Shown here: positions 1 through 8,373 of the stretch, piece after piece | Layout: every line of letters begins with the position of its first letter | Position numbering within the stretch: position 1 is the stretch's first letter | Assembly: GCF_018403245.1 (NCBI RefSeq) | Contig: NZ_BOSH01000003.1 | Span: 1 to 64,000, forward strand | DNA: 64,000 nt | Reading direction: 5' to 3' | DNA from: Paenibacillus sp. J2TS4 | Lineage (GTDB): Bacteria > Bacillota > Bacilli > Paenibacillales > NBRC-103111 | Notes under the pieces: model-generated | Told to the model about the DNA's origin: nothing | Database searches by the model: none | Seen by the model: the letters and a program-made list of their open reading frames with translations, nothing else | Made by a program: the position numbers and the translations under genes

Positions 1-261
1 GATTAAATGTAATTGATGTAGTTAATTCTCGCTAAATCTCGCTAGATCTCCGGACTAAATGTAAAACCTACCGTTAGAAATGGGGTTAAAGAGGGATTGG
101 ATAGATTGGGACCGAATTAGCTGTATGTTTTCCAGTTAGATTCCCAAAAATCGTCTGATCTGGCTTATTTAGCTGTATAAAATCCAGTCTGTTTGGTGGC
201 GAAATAAAATCAAGCACTGATTATTAGGTTGAACCTATTTAAGAATGCAGTCTTTGTCGAT
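1..261. other. Left-edge non-coding stretch
   Basis: AT-rich sequence downstream of the comB stop, with no open frame or RNA gene that I can support. It contains a weak direct repeat: TTAGCTGTATGTTTTCCAG near 118 and TTAGCTGTATAAAATCCAG near 169. No convincing terminator is visible for comB. Confidence 0.5.
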
Positions 262-1005
262 TTACGGATTAACGGCCGCTGATAGGGAAATCGTTTCCTC
301 CTTCGTCAGAATGGGCAAGACGGGCAGGGCATCGACCTGACAGCAAAACCGGACATCGTCTTCCTGACCGAGGCTTCTGAGCCGGATTCCATTGGAGCAG
401 CTAAGCACAATACGGGTCAGGTCTCCGCTTGCTTGCTCGTAGCTATGTTCCATAGCCAGGCCGAAATCGTTAATATTTCCTTCATAGCTTCTACCTTGAT
501 CACCTAAGCTGCGCTTAATCTGCCGGGCTATCAACCCTGCACACAATCCATCCTCCAGAGAGAATCGGCTCTTCGTTCCGGAACAGAGTACTGCAATGTC
601 GCGGCCGGAAGAGGCTGCTGCGGCTGCGCAAACGGAAGCATTCAAGAACGAGCCGATAAGCACCTCTTCCGCCTGTTTTGTTTTGCTTATAGCCAACGTT
701 CCGTTAGTCGTTGTCAGTACGATACGCTTGCCGCTAACCTCACTTGACTTGAACTCGTATGGAGAGTTGCCGAGATCAAATCCGGCAATTCGTTCGCAGT
801 TGCGCTCTCCGCCAAGCAAATCACCCGGTTCCTTAAGCTGATAAGCCTGCTGGATGGTGGCAACGGGAACGATTGGGCCGCTTCCATGAAACAGTCCCGT
901 TACAATGTTGCTGGTCGCACGCAGCACGTCGATGACGATAACCGTTTTGCCGGCCAGCGCTTCTTCTGTTGTATCATTCAGAGTGGGAATGACGTCAATC
1001 TGCAT
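262..1005 (-). CDS. comB: 2-phosphosulfolactate phosphatase
   Basis: The 247-residue product matches the ComB family, which removes phosphate from 2-phosphosulfolactate to give sulfolactate, the second step after ComA. In spore formers sulfolactate accumulates in spores; in methanogens the same step leads to coenzyme M. Visible family features are the N-terminal VIVIDVLRATSNIVTGL segment (residues about 22-38), the GGERNCERIAGFDLGNSPYE stretch (about 65-84) and LTTTNGT (about 97-103). The start is supported by a GGAAGGAAAC ribosome site directly upstream on the minus strand. It lies 116 bp downstream of comA on the same strand, so the pair probably forms a two-gene sulfolactate unit. Confidence 0.9.
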   Translation of the reverse strand: MQIDVIPTLNDTTEEALAGKTVIVIDVLRATSNIVTGLFHGSGPIVPVATIQQAYQLKEPGDLLGGERNCERIAGFDLGNSPYEFKSSEVSGKRIVLTTTNGTLAISKTKQAEEVLIGSFLNASVCAAAAASSGRDIAVLCSGTKSRFSLEDGLCAGLIARQIKRSLGDQGRSYEGNINDFGLAMEHSYEQASGDLTRIVLSCSNGIRLRSLGQEDDVRFCCQVDALPVLPILTKEETISLSAAVNP

Positions 1006-1121
1006 GTTTCCTTCCTTTCCATTCCATTAAATTGATAGGACTTGCAGTCCAGCTTAGCAAGCTCACGTGGATCGGCGGAGACTTTTCAGGCGGAGTCCCC
1101 GCCGAAAGTTGACGAGCTATC

Positions 1122-2783
1122 CTAGGAATTTGTTGAGTCGGCGTGGGCGAGAACACCGTCCTCGAATAGCGATTCCTTATCAGAAAATAGCGAATCGTGA
1201 CCTGACAAGTTCCTTTGACTGTCAGATGAGAGTTCAAATTCTGCCTCACCCAACAGATCATCTATTTCATTCACTCCACCATTAACGAACTCATTGTCCA
1301 GTTCAGCAGAAGCCTCAACTTTTGTCTCGGTTAACCGTTCTTCCTCTTCACTTACTCCACTATTAACGAACTCACTGTCCAGTTCAGTTGAAGTTTCAGC
1401 ATTTGCCTCGCCCAACAGATCATCTATTTCATTCACTCCATCATTAACGAACTCACTGTCCAATTCAGAGGAAGCTTCAACATTTGCCTCGCCTAACCGT
1501 TCATCTCCTTCACTTATTCCAGCAATAACGAACTCACTGTCCAGTTCAGAGGAATCTTCAACTTTTGTCTCGGTTAACCGTTCTTCCTCTTCACTTATTC
1601 CAGCAATAACGAACTCACTGTCCAGTTCAGAGGAATTTTCAGCATTTGCCTCGCCCAACAGATCATTTATTTCATTCACTCCATCATTAACGAACTCACT
1701 GTCCAATTCAGAGGAAGCTTCAACTTGTGTCTCATCGAACAGTTCAACTACATCACTATCTCTATCGTTAAAGAATTCACTGTTCAGTTCAGAGGAAGCC
1801 TCACCCTCTGTCTCGCTCCATATGTCCTGAGCGCTCGCTTCATACTCCTCGCTCAGGCTCACTTCACGTTGGTTCAACTTACCCTCTTGCTCACTTAATA
1901 CAGCAATCGTTCCTTCGTTGACCAGGAGGCTGGGCTCCGCTTCCAGGCTGAACTCCACTTCCGCTTCCGCTTCGCGATTAATGAACTCATCGGCAAGGAA
2001 AAAAGTATCGGCACGCAAGCCGCGACGGAGAGCTTCCAGTGATAATACATCCTGGGGAGCGATATTGCCCAGATTGATCGTTGGCCCCAATCGATTGATG
2101 AGATGAACCTGCTGCGATTTTTGAGGCGCTTCCCACAGCAGCTTATGTTGAGCGGGGATTTGGCTTAAGACCTGCTCAATCTGGTCATCCCGGCAGCCCC
2201 CGTTCTCATCAAAGATACCTACGCCTGCGCCTGATTCTCTTCCTTCAATCGTCACCAGCTCAGCACCGAGCCGAATGTCCTCGTTCACGGTCTCTACTAA
2301 ATCCGACATGCGGATGGTGGAGCCCCAGCCTTTTTTGCCGTATTCGGTATAGACCTTGAAGCCTTCGGAGATGGCCGTAATGATGAGCTCGCTTCTGGTA
2401 TCCCGATCCAAATCGATAATTCCGTCAGAAATTTCAACAGCATTGAATCCAATTTGCTTGACCATCCGGAAATATTCATCGACTATTCCTTTACTGACCG
2501 CAGCTTCCAAAAAAGTTCCGCCGGGATAGATATCGATTCCAAAGGCTCTGACCAACTCCACCTTGCGGCGCAGCAGCTGCTTTGGGTATAGAGGGGAGGT
2601 GCCGAATCCGATTTTGATCATATCCATATATGGGGCGGCCGTAGCCAATAAATCTTCCAGGGCGTGCAGTCCGAGCCCCGTGTCGATGGCCATCGTTCTG
2701 CCACTTGTTCTTGGCTTTGGAGAACGGTCCAGAGTCCGATCCGCAAGAAGCGGATGCCAATCCAAAAGTGAGGTTGCTTCCAT
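1122..2783 (-). CDS. comA: Phosphosulfolactate synthase with acidic repeat tail
   Basis: Residues 1 to about 262 match ComA, which adds sulfite to phosphoenolpyruvate to form phosphosulfolactate; KIGFGTSPLYP, YPGGTFLEAA and VTIEGRESGAGVGIFDENGG are visible. The family is normally about 250 residues, but this protein has 553. The extra 290 residues are strongly acidic and contain about seven copies of a 27-residue unit (residues about 327-515) with the core SSELDSEFVN. Two variants recur, one ending NEIDDLLGEA and the other EEEERLTETK. The 81-bp units keep frame throughout. The start has a GAGGAG site. I know no domain matching the tail; a disordered acidic region is inference. comB follows. 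Confidence 0.88.
   Translation of the reverse strand: MEATSLLDWHPLLADRTLDRSPKPRTSGRTMAIDTGLGLHALEDLLATAAPYMDMIKIGFGTSPLYPKQLLRRKVELVRAFGIDIYPGGTFLEAAVSKGIVDEYFRMVKQIGFNAVEISDGIIDLDRDTRSELIITAISEGFKVYTEYGKKGWGSTIRMSDLVETVNEDIRLGAELVTIEGRESGAGVGIFDENGGCRDDQIEQVLSQIPAQHKLLWEAPQKSQQVHLINRLGPTINLGNIAPQDVLSLEALRRGLRADTFFLADEFINREAEAEVEFSLEAEPSLLVNEGTIAVLSEQEGKLNQREVSLSEEYEASAQDIWSETEGEASSELNSEFFNDRDSDVVELFDETQVEASSELDSEFVNDGVNEINDLLGEANAENSSELDSEFVIAGISEEEERLTETKVEDSSELDSEFVIAGISEGDERLGEANVEASSELDSEFVNDGVNEIDDLLGEANAETSTELDSEFVNSGVSEEEERLTETKVEASAELDNEFVNGGVNEIDDLLGEAEFELSSDSQRNLSGHDSLFSDKESLFEDGVLAHADSTNS
1238..1805 (-). repeat. Tandem 81-bp repeats in the comA 3' end
   Basis: About seven units of roughly 81 bp encode the acidic 27-residue repeats of the ComA tail. 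The plus-strand text shows the recurring phrase AACGAACTCACTGTCCA, once per unit. Two unit types occur in an irregular order, which suggests expansion by unequal recombination. All units keep the reading frame. Confidence 0.9.
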
Positions 2784-2827
2784 TGAAATAATCTCCTCGC
2801 GTTAAAAAATGGGTTTCAAACTATGAC

Positions 2828-2856
2828 CATCATATGCACTGGAAAATAGCGTTGTG
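2828..2856 (-). promoter_or_regulatory. Candidate sigma-K-type promoter for comA
   Basis: On the minus strand CACA (2856-2853) is followed after 16 nt by CATATGATG (2836-2828). This resembles the sigma-K pattern mACm, 15-17 nt, CATAnnnTA, with one mismatch in the -10. Its position about 40-50 bp before the comA start and the link between sulfolactate and spores make it plausible. The short motif could occur by chance. Confidence 0.3.
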
Positions 2857-3005
2857 CCCATCATCCTAAAAAGAGACGAGCTTGCATAGTAATGGAAGAG
2901 AAGCTTAAAGACTCGCATTGATAATATTAGCGATTGGTGTAAACCATTCCATATCGAGTTCTTGGCGTCGTCCCGAATCAAATAAATCACGCGGGGGGAG
3001 AGTCT

Positions 3006-3272
3006 ATGATCAATAAAATCATTATGAGCATGGCGTCGATTAGAATTTTGTCAGGAAGCCTGGAGATTTTGGCGGCCTTGCTCATTTTGCGGCTTAACCA
3101 AGTGGACAAGGCTCTGCTAGTAAATACAGGTCTGGCAGTCGTCGGTCCAATCGTTCTATTAACTACCACAACCATTGGTTTGATAGGAATCGCGGATAAG
3201 CTGTCGTGGGGTAAATTTGCTTGGGTGATTGTGGGGGTAACCTGCATTTTTATTGGCATTTTAAAAAAGTAA
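3006..3272 (+). CDS. yqhV: YqhV-like DUF2619 membrane protein
   Basis: An 88-residue protein with three predicted membrane segments (about residues 12-30, 38-60 and 68-86) and almost no soluble part. It matches the YqhV/DUF2619 family, which sits immediately before spoIIIAA in B. subtilis, as it does here with a 68-bp gap. A GGGGGGAG ribosome site precedes the ATG. Function is unknown. Position suggests a sporulation-associated role, but nothing in the sequence proves it. Confidence 0.8.
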   Translation: MINKIIMSMASIRILSGSLEILAALLILRLNQVDKALLVNTGLAVVGPIVLLTTTTIGLIGIADKLSWGKFAWVIVGVTCIFIGILKK

Positions 3273-3276
3273 TCAG

Positions 3277-3305
3277 TCATAATTCATTCGTCCAAGCATA
3301 AGTAT
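3277..3305 (+). promoter_or_regulatory. Candidate sigma-E promoter of the spoIIIA operon
   Basis: TCATAAT (3277-3283) and CATAAGTAT (3297-3305) are separated by 13 nt and resemble sigma-E elements (kmATATT and CATACAnT). The site lies about 35 nt before spoIIIAA, where the B. subtilis operon has a sigma-E promoter. The -10 match is partial. Confidence 0.42.
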
Positions 3306-3340
3306 GTTGTAGACACTGGACAACTTGGAGGCAGCTCAAA

Positions 3341-4342
3341 ATGCTAGAGTCCATCTTGCACATTCTACCTCATCCATTGAAGTCGATTATCATTAGTCTG
3401 CCCTCTTCTATTCTATCCCAGATGGAAGAGCTGAGGATTCGGGAGGAGCGGCCTTTGGAATTGGGGTATGGAGGCCGTTTCGGATTCGTAACCTCGCAAG
3501 GGGAGTTAACCAGCAAGCCAAGCGAAGCGATACGTCCATCGCATGACGATTGTATGAAGCTGCTCGACCTGCTGACCAATCACTCTGTTTATACGTATGA
3601 GGAGGAGCTGAAGCGAGGGTATATTACGATAGCTGGCGGGCACAGGGTTGGGTTGGCCGGAAGAACGGTGCTGGAGCATGGCCAAGTGAAGCTGATCAGG
3701 GATATTACCAGCTTCAATATCCGGGTAGCCCGGGAAAAGAAGGACTGCGGTCTTCCCGTTCTGCCGCTTCTTCTGGACCGGGAGCACCGGAAGGTGCACT
3801 CTGCCTTGATCATCTCCCCGCCCCAGCATGGGAAAACGACGATCATCCGGGACTTGGCCAGACTGATTAGCGCCGGGGGCTGCCCTCCGCTTATGAGAAT
3901 GGACGCGCTCAAGGTCGGCGTTGTCGATGAACGATCGGAGATCGCGGCGTGCTTCAAAGGCGTCCCGCGTTTTGACGTAGGTCCGCGTACCGATGTGTTG
4001 GATGGCTGTCCCAAGGCCGAAGGCATGATGATGATGATTCGTTCCCTGTCACCGGATGTGATCATTGTGGACGAAATCGGCCGGCCGGAAGATGCTCTCG
4101 CCGTGCACGAAGCCATTCACGCCGGGATTTCCGTTATCGCCACTGCTCATGGCTCGGGGCTGGAGGATGCCCGCCGGAGGCCCATCCTGCGGGAGCTGCT
4201 CGAAGCCCGAGCCTTCGATCGTATCATTCAGCTGCGCAAAACCGGCGGAACCGTGAAAGTGGAAGCGGCATACGACAGTCTCGGCGGCAGACAGGACATC
4301 TCCGTTCAGATAGGCGGAAGGCGGAGGGAAGCGGATGCTTAA
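3341..4342 (+). CDS. spoIIIAA: Stage III sporulation ATPase SpoIIIAA
   Basis: The 333-residue cytoplasmic ATPase powers the SpoIIIA-SpoIIQ channel between mother cell and forespore and resembles secretion ATPases. A Walker A-type segment, PPQHGKTTIIRDLA, lies at about residues 164-177, and a Walker B segment, VIIVDEIGRPED, at about 239-250. The start is set by TTGGAGG at 3326-3332. The gene overlaps spoIIIAB by 8 bp, indicating translational coupling. Length and order match the family, and nothing is missing. Confidence 0.95.
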   Translation: MLESILHILPHPLKSIIISLPSSILSQMEELRIREERPLELGYGGRFGFVTSQGELTSKPSEAIRPSHDDCMKLLDLLTNHSVYTYEEELKRGYITIAGGHRVGLAGRTVLEHGQVKLIRDITSFNIRVAREKKDCGLPVLPLLLDREHRKVHSALIISPPQHGKTTIIRDLARLISAGGCPPLMRMDALKVGVVDERSEIAACFKGVPRFDVGPRTDVLDGCPKAEGMMMMIRSLSPDVIIVDEIGRPEDALAVHEAIHAGISVIATAHGSGLEDARRRPILRELLEARAFDRIIQLRKTGGTVKVEAAYDSLGGRQDISVQIGGRRREADA

Positions 4343-4853
4343 ACTGTTAGGTGCGCTGCTCATTCTTTTCGCTGCTACGATGTTTGGCTTCTATCAATCC
4401 TTGCAGCTCTCCCGACGCCCCAAGCAAATCCGCGAGCTGATCCAGCTTCTGCAAAGATTGGAGACGGAGATCGTATATGGCTCAACACCGCTATCGGATG
4501 CACTGCTCTCCTCCTGCAAGCCGTTGTCCGAGCCAGTAGCCGCTATGTTCCGCCAGGCGGCCGATCACTTGAACCGGCCGACCGGAAAGACGACGGAGGA
4601 GAGCTGGCGGAAGGCGATAGACGGGGGATGGAAGGATACGGCAATGAAAGCTGCAGAGCGCGATATTCTCCATCAGCTAGGCTGTTCTCTCGGGATTACA
4701 GACAAAGAAGATCAGCTCAAGCATTTGCGGCTCGCCGTCAATCATTTGCTCGCGGAGGAGGACAACGCGGCCGAGGATCAAAAGAAATACGCCACCATGT
4801 GGAAAAGTTTGGGGGCGTTAGCCGGGGCGTTGATCGTTATTCTCATGTACTGA
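4335..4853 (+). CDS. spoIIIAB: Stage III sporulation protein SpoIIIAB
   Basis: A 172-residue mother-cell membrane component of the SpoIIIA complex. Hydrophobic segments are visible at each end (about residues 4-21 and 155-171), with a helical, charged middle containing LSRRPKQIRELIQLLQRLET. This layout resembles GspF-like proteins of type II secretion. GGAGGGAAGCGG precedes the ATG inside the spoIIIAA 3' end. The 172-residue length is normal for the family. Confidence 0.93.
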   Translation: MLKLLGALLILFAATMFGFYQSLQLSRRPKQIRELIQLLQRLETEIVYGSTPLSDALLSSCKPLSEPVAAMFRQAADHLNRPTGKTTEESWRKAIDGGWKDTAMKAAERDILHQLGCSLGITDKEDQLKHLRLAVNHLLAEEDNAAEDQKKYATMWKSLGALAGALIVILMY

Positions 4854-4896
4854 CGCTCTGGCGACAATGCTTTGAGCGAAAAATGAGGTGCCGTTT

Positions 4897-5100
4897 ATGA
4901 ACGTGGATGTGAATGCAATCTTCCAAATAGCGGGAATTGGCATCATCATTGCCATGATCCATACCGTGCTCAAACAGATGGGAAAGGAAGACATGGCTCA
5001 TTGGGTCACCGTGATCGGCTTCGTCGTAGTCCTTTTCATGGTCGTAAGCATGTTGAACGATTTATTCAGGGAAATTAAAACGATATTCCTTTTCCAGTAG
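4897..5100 (+). CDS. spoIIIAC: Stage III sporulation protein SpoIIIAC
   Basis: A 67-residue membrane protein with two helices, beginning MNVDVNAIFQIAGIGIIIAM. It belongs to the SpoIIIAC/AD family. I chose the ATG at 4897 because GAGGTG (4885-4890) is correctly spaced for it and the family starts at this point; an in-frame GTG at 4888 is too close to that site. It ends 8 bp before spoIIIAD. Confidence 0.92.
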   Translation: MNVDVNAIFQIAGIGIIIAMIHTVLKQMGKEDMAHWVTVIGFVVVLFMVVSMLNDLFREIKTIFLFQ

Positions 5101-5108
5101 GTGAGTCT

Positions 5109-5498
5109 GTGGAAATCATCCAAATCGTCGGGGTGGCCCTGCTTGCCACTATTCTCATCCTGGTTCTGAAGGAACAGATGCCGTTGTTTGCTTTCCTGCT
5201 CGCTGTTTTTACAGGGATCGTCATCTTCTTCTTTCTGTTAGATAAAATCTCTTCGGTGATTAACGTATTGGAGGGGTTGGCGCTGAAATCGGGGGTCAAT
5301 CCCGTTTTTCTCAAAACGATTCTGAAAATAATCGGAGTCGCTTATATTGCGGAGTTCGGGGCACAAATTGTTAGAGACGCCGGACAAGAGGCTATCGCCT
5401 CCAAAATCGAGCTGTCCGCAAAAATATTAATTATGGTTATGGCTATTCCAATCATTACTGTCATTATTGAAACAGTGATTAATTTGCTGCCCGTTTGA
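5109..5498 (+). CDS. spoIIIAD: Stage III sporulation protein SpoIIIAD
   Basis: A 129-residue protein with four predicted membrane segments, homologous to SpoIIIAC and part of the channel base. It starts at a GTG (MEIIQIVGVALLATILILVL), preceded by a modest TAGGTGAG ribosome site overlapping the spoIIIAC stop. The short gaps on both sides fit one operon. Confidence 0.93.
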   Translation: MEIIQIVGVALLATILILVLKEQMPLFAFLLAVFTGIVIFFFLLDKISSVINVLEGLALKSGVNPVFLKTILKIIGVAYIAEFGAQIVRDAGQEAIASKIELSAKILIMVMAIPIITVIIETVINLLPV

Positions 5499-5531
5499 GG
5501 AGAGGAAGCAAGCATTAGGAGCTGATGGCCA

Positions 5532-6725
5532 ATGAGCCTGCGGAACAGAGGCGTGTGGACAATCGTTTGGTTATTCGTTCTCCTGTCCAGCGCTATACTC
5601 GGAGAAACTGCGGCTCACGCTTTGGCAGGGCCGGCGGACGTCATCATACGCGAGCAGGCGGAAAATTTGCCGACGGATAAAGTGGAGCAGTTCTGGAACC
5701 GGCTGATCAAGGAATACGGCGGATATTTTCCTGAAGGACAAACCCCCGATTTTTTTGACCAGTTGGTTCCGGGAAAGAAGGGGTTCAGCTTCTCAGCTGT
5801 CATGAAGGCGATCATTTCCTACTTTTTCCACGAGATTCTGGTTAACGGCAAGTTAATGCTGACCATCGTTATTCTCACCATATTCAGCATGATTCTCGAA
5901 ACGCTGCAAAGCGCCTTTGAAAAAAACTCAGTGAGCAAAATTGCGTATGCCATTTCCTACATGGTTCTGATCGTCATCGCCATCAACAGCTTCAATGTCG
6001 CAATCGGGTATGCCAAATCGGCCATCTCCGACATGATTCATTTCATGGTTGCAGTCGTCCCTTTGCTCATGACGCTGCTCGCGTCCATGGGAAATCTGGC
6101 GACGGTGTCGATTATGCATCCGCTTATCGTTTTTATGATCCATACGATTGGAACCGCCATATACGTGTTCATATTTCCGCTGTTATTCTTCTCGGTCATT
6201 CTGCATATTGTCAGCTCGCTGTCCGACCGGTATAAGGTAACTCAATTGGCGAATTTGATTCGCACGGTAAGTGTTGGGCTGCTGGGTTTTTTTGTGACCG
6301 TCTTTCTCGGAGTCGTATCCGTTCAGGGATTATCCGGAGGGGCAGCGGATGGAGTGACGATTCGCACGGCCAAATACATTACCGGTAACTTCGTGCCGGT
6401 GGTCGGCAAGATGTTCACAGACGCCTCGGATACGGTCATCGGAGCTTCACTATTGGTCAAAAATGCCGTCGGTCTCGTAGGAGTAGTTGTTATCGTTCTG
6501 CTGTGCGCTTTTCCGGCGGTAAAAATATTAACTCTCGCTTTTATTTATCATTTGTCTGCAGCCGTCATGCAGCCGCTGGGCGATAGTCCGATTGTAGCCT
6601 GCCTGCAAACGATAGGAAAGAGCATGATCTACATATTTGCGGCGATGGCAGTGGTCGGGCTGATGTTCTTTCTCTCTATTACGATCATGATCGTTGCCGG
6701 CAATGTTTCGGTCATGATGAGATAG
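5532..6725 (+). CDS. spoIIIAE: Stage III sporulation protein SpoIIIAE
   Basis: A 397-residue polytopic membrane protein with an N-terminal signal-like helix (about residues 8-30), a short extracytoplasmic stretch and about seven further membrane helices. SpoIIIAE is the largest membrane subunit of the forespore feeding channel. TTAGGAG at 5516-5522 supports the ATG at 5532. Length and hydrophobic pattern are those of the family. Confidence 0.94.
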   Translation: MSLRNRGVWTIVWLFVLLSSAILGETAAHALAGPADVIIREQAENLPTDKVEQFWNRLIKEYGGYFPEGQTPDFFDQLVPGKKGFSFSAVMKAIISYFFHEILVNGKLMLTIVILTIFSMILETLQSAFEKNSVSKIAYAISYMVLIVIAINSFNVAIGYAKSAISDMIHFMVAVVPLLMTLLASMGNLATVSIMHPLIVFMIHTIGTAIYVFIFPLLFFSVILHIVSSLSDRYKVTQLANLIRTVSVGLLGFFVTVFLGVVSVQGLSGGAADGVTIRTAKYITGNFVPVVGKMFTDASDTVIGASLLVKNAVGLVGVVVIVLLCAFPAVKILTLAFIYHLSAAVMQPLGDSPIVACLQTIGKSMIYIFAAMAVVGLMFFLSITIMIVAGNVSVMMR

Positions 6726-6768
6726 ATTAACAAGGCGGCCGAGCGAGGAAGCCAGGAAGGAGGCAGGG

Positions 6769-7527
6769 ATGCAATGGCTTAGCGGCTGGCTGAAGGAGTT
6801 GATCCTGCTTATTCTGATCGCCAGCTTCGTCGATTTGATGCTTCCCAACAATACTTTTCAACGGTATGTCAAAACAGTCGTTGGCTTATTCCTTATTCTT
6901 GTGCTGATCTCACCGGTCGTGCAATTATTCCAGAATCGTTGGGATGTCAACCAAATGATAAGAGCCGCCGATTTCCAGCAAAGTAATGCAGGACGGGGCG
7001 ATATCCCTTCGCTTATGGCCATCACCCGCGATGCCCATAAGCTGGCCGCCGCGAACGAACGGCAAGCGGTAGAAATTTTGGAGAGCCGGCTGGCCGAGGA
7101 AGTTAAAAGTGATTTGAGCCGGAATACGTCCGAACGGGTGGAAAGCGTACAGGTAACCGCTCAGGAGGATTCCGAAGGCCGTCTCTATATTGAACGAATG
7201 AGCGTCGTGCTGTCTCTGGTTATGCCAGCGGAACAAGCGGGAAGCGAGGAAGCCGTCTCCGCCAGCGCCGATCAGGACCGGGGAATCAAGCCGGTGCGCC
7301 CGATCGAACCGGTTCAGCCCGTCATTATCCGGATTGATTCTTCCGAGGAGTTGGCGAAGGAGACGAATGCTCCTGTCCTGCCCGGCGGCCAGTCTGCGGA
7401 GCTGCAATCACGAAGAGAGGGCGTCGCTCAATATTTGCAGCAGCAGTGGCAAATGAGACCGGAGCAAATCGAACTTCGCTTTTCCGGTTCGGATCCGCCT
7501 TCGGAACAGCGGGCAAAAGGAGGATAG
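6769..7527 (+). CDS. spoIIIAF: Stage III sporulation protein SpoIIIAF
   Basis: A 252-residue protein with two N-terminal membrane helices (about residues 8-25 and 32-52) followed by a soluble extracytoplasmic domain. It is a SpoIIIA channel component with a YscJ/FliF-like ring-building fold in its C-terminal part. A segment of about 50 residues rich in Pro, Glu and Ser (about 160-210) separates two conserved halves. AGGAGG precedes the ATG. A 153-bp gap, unusually long for this operon, follows. Confidence 0.9.
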   Translation: MQWLSGWLKELILLILIASFVDLMLPNNTFQRYVKTVVGLFLILVLISPVVQLFQNRWDVNQMIRAADFQQSNAGRGDIPSLMAITRDAHKLAAANERQAVEILESRLAEEVKSDLSRNTSERVESVQVTAQEDSEGRLYIERMSVVLSLVMPAEQAGSEEAVSASADQDRGIKPVRPIEPVQPVIIRIDSSEELAKETNAPVLPGGQSAELQSRREGVAQYLQQQWQMRPEQIELRFSGSDPPSEQRAKGG

Positions 7528-7680
7528 CCCGTGGAGAAAGCAATTATGAGACGTATGCCAATCAATCCTAAGAGTCAGGGGACATTTTTAATGCCATTTA
7601 AATAGATAAATAGAGTCATTAAGAACGAAGAGGCTGCCGTCGACAATCACCGGATTAAAAACCGTTCAAAGAGGTGCCGT
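7528..7680 (+). other. Extra 153-bp spacer inside the spoIIIA operon
   Basis: The other genes of this operon overlap or are 8-57 bp apart, but 153 bp separate spoIIIAF and spoIIIAG. A GTG at 7531 with an AAAGGAGG site opens a 24-codon frame ending in TAG at 7603-7605. The text AGTCAGGGGACATTTTTAAT looks like debris of a small repeat or IS200-like element rather than operon sequence. I assign no function. Confidence 0.4.
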
Positions 7681-8316
7681 ATGGGAAAGTGGATTAAGAT
7701 GATCGAGCAATGGATAAGCGGCGGCCCGGGCGGGCCTAAACGGATACAAGCGCTGCGCTGGCTGCTTATTATCGGGTTGACAGGGGCGGCCCTGATGATA
7801 ATGAACTCCTTCATCTCTGTCAAGGAAATTGATCCCGCAAGTACCGGCCCTCCCAAGCAGGAGGATGTCAGGGAAGCCCTCGCTTTTGGCGGCGGAAGCA
7901 AGGAAGGCTCAGTATTTCGCGATTATGAGCAAGCCTACGAATCTCGGTTGAAGGATGTTTTGGAGAAAATTGTCGGGGTCGGCGAAGTGGAAGTGATGGT
8001 AACGATCGATTCGACAGAGGAAATACAAGTAGAGAAGAACACGAAGGAGAGCCAGCAAGTAACGAATGAAAAAGACCAGACCGGCTCTACCAGAAACAAT
8101 TCGGATGTTACACGCAGCAGTGACGCCGTCATGATGCAGCAATCGGGTGGCGAACAACCGCTCGTGCTGAAATATATGAAGCCGAAAATCAGGGGGGTGG
8201 TGGTCGTAGCTAAAGGAGCTGAGAATGTAACGGTCAAAAAGCTGATTGTCGAAGCCGTGGGAAGAGGTTTGGACGTACCGGCCAATCGGATCTCGGTCGT
8301 ACCGCGCAAGCAATAA
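7681..8316 (+). CDS. spoIIIAG: Stage III sporulation protein SpoIIIAG
   Basis: A 211-residue protein with one membrane helix (about residues 26-43) and an extracytoplasmic domain. SpoIIIAG forms the large ring of the feeding channel. The YscJ-like core is visible as LKDVLEKIVGVGEVEVMVTI (about 81-100) and IRGVVVVAKGAENVTVKKLI (about 170-189), split by the hydrophilic insertion that builds the family's beta-barrel. The start is supported by AGAGGTG at 7671-7677. Confidence 0.93.
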   Translation: MGKWIKMIEQWISGGPGGPKRIQALRWLLIIGLTGAALMIMNSFISVKEIDPASTGPPKQEDVREALAFGGGSKEGSVFRDYEQAYESRLKDVLEKIVGVGEVEVMVTIDSTEEIQVEKNTKESQQVTNEKDQTGSTRNNSDVTRSSDAVMMQQSGGEQPLVLKYMKPKIRGVVVVAKGAENVTVKKLIVEAVGRGLDVPANRISVVPRKQ

Positions 8317-8373
8317 TTTGCGGCAGGGGCAAACAAATACGAAAGAGTGTAATTCCAAGGAGGAATAGAGCGA

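Noticed and set aside
1294..1830. Plus-strand open frame of 178 codons rich in Ser, Asn and Leu
   Set aside because: It is the antisense reading of the comA repeats; the repeated, regular pattern comes from the 81-bp units, and it has no ribosome site.
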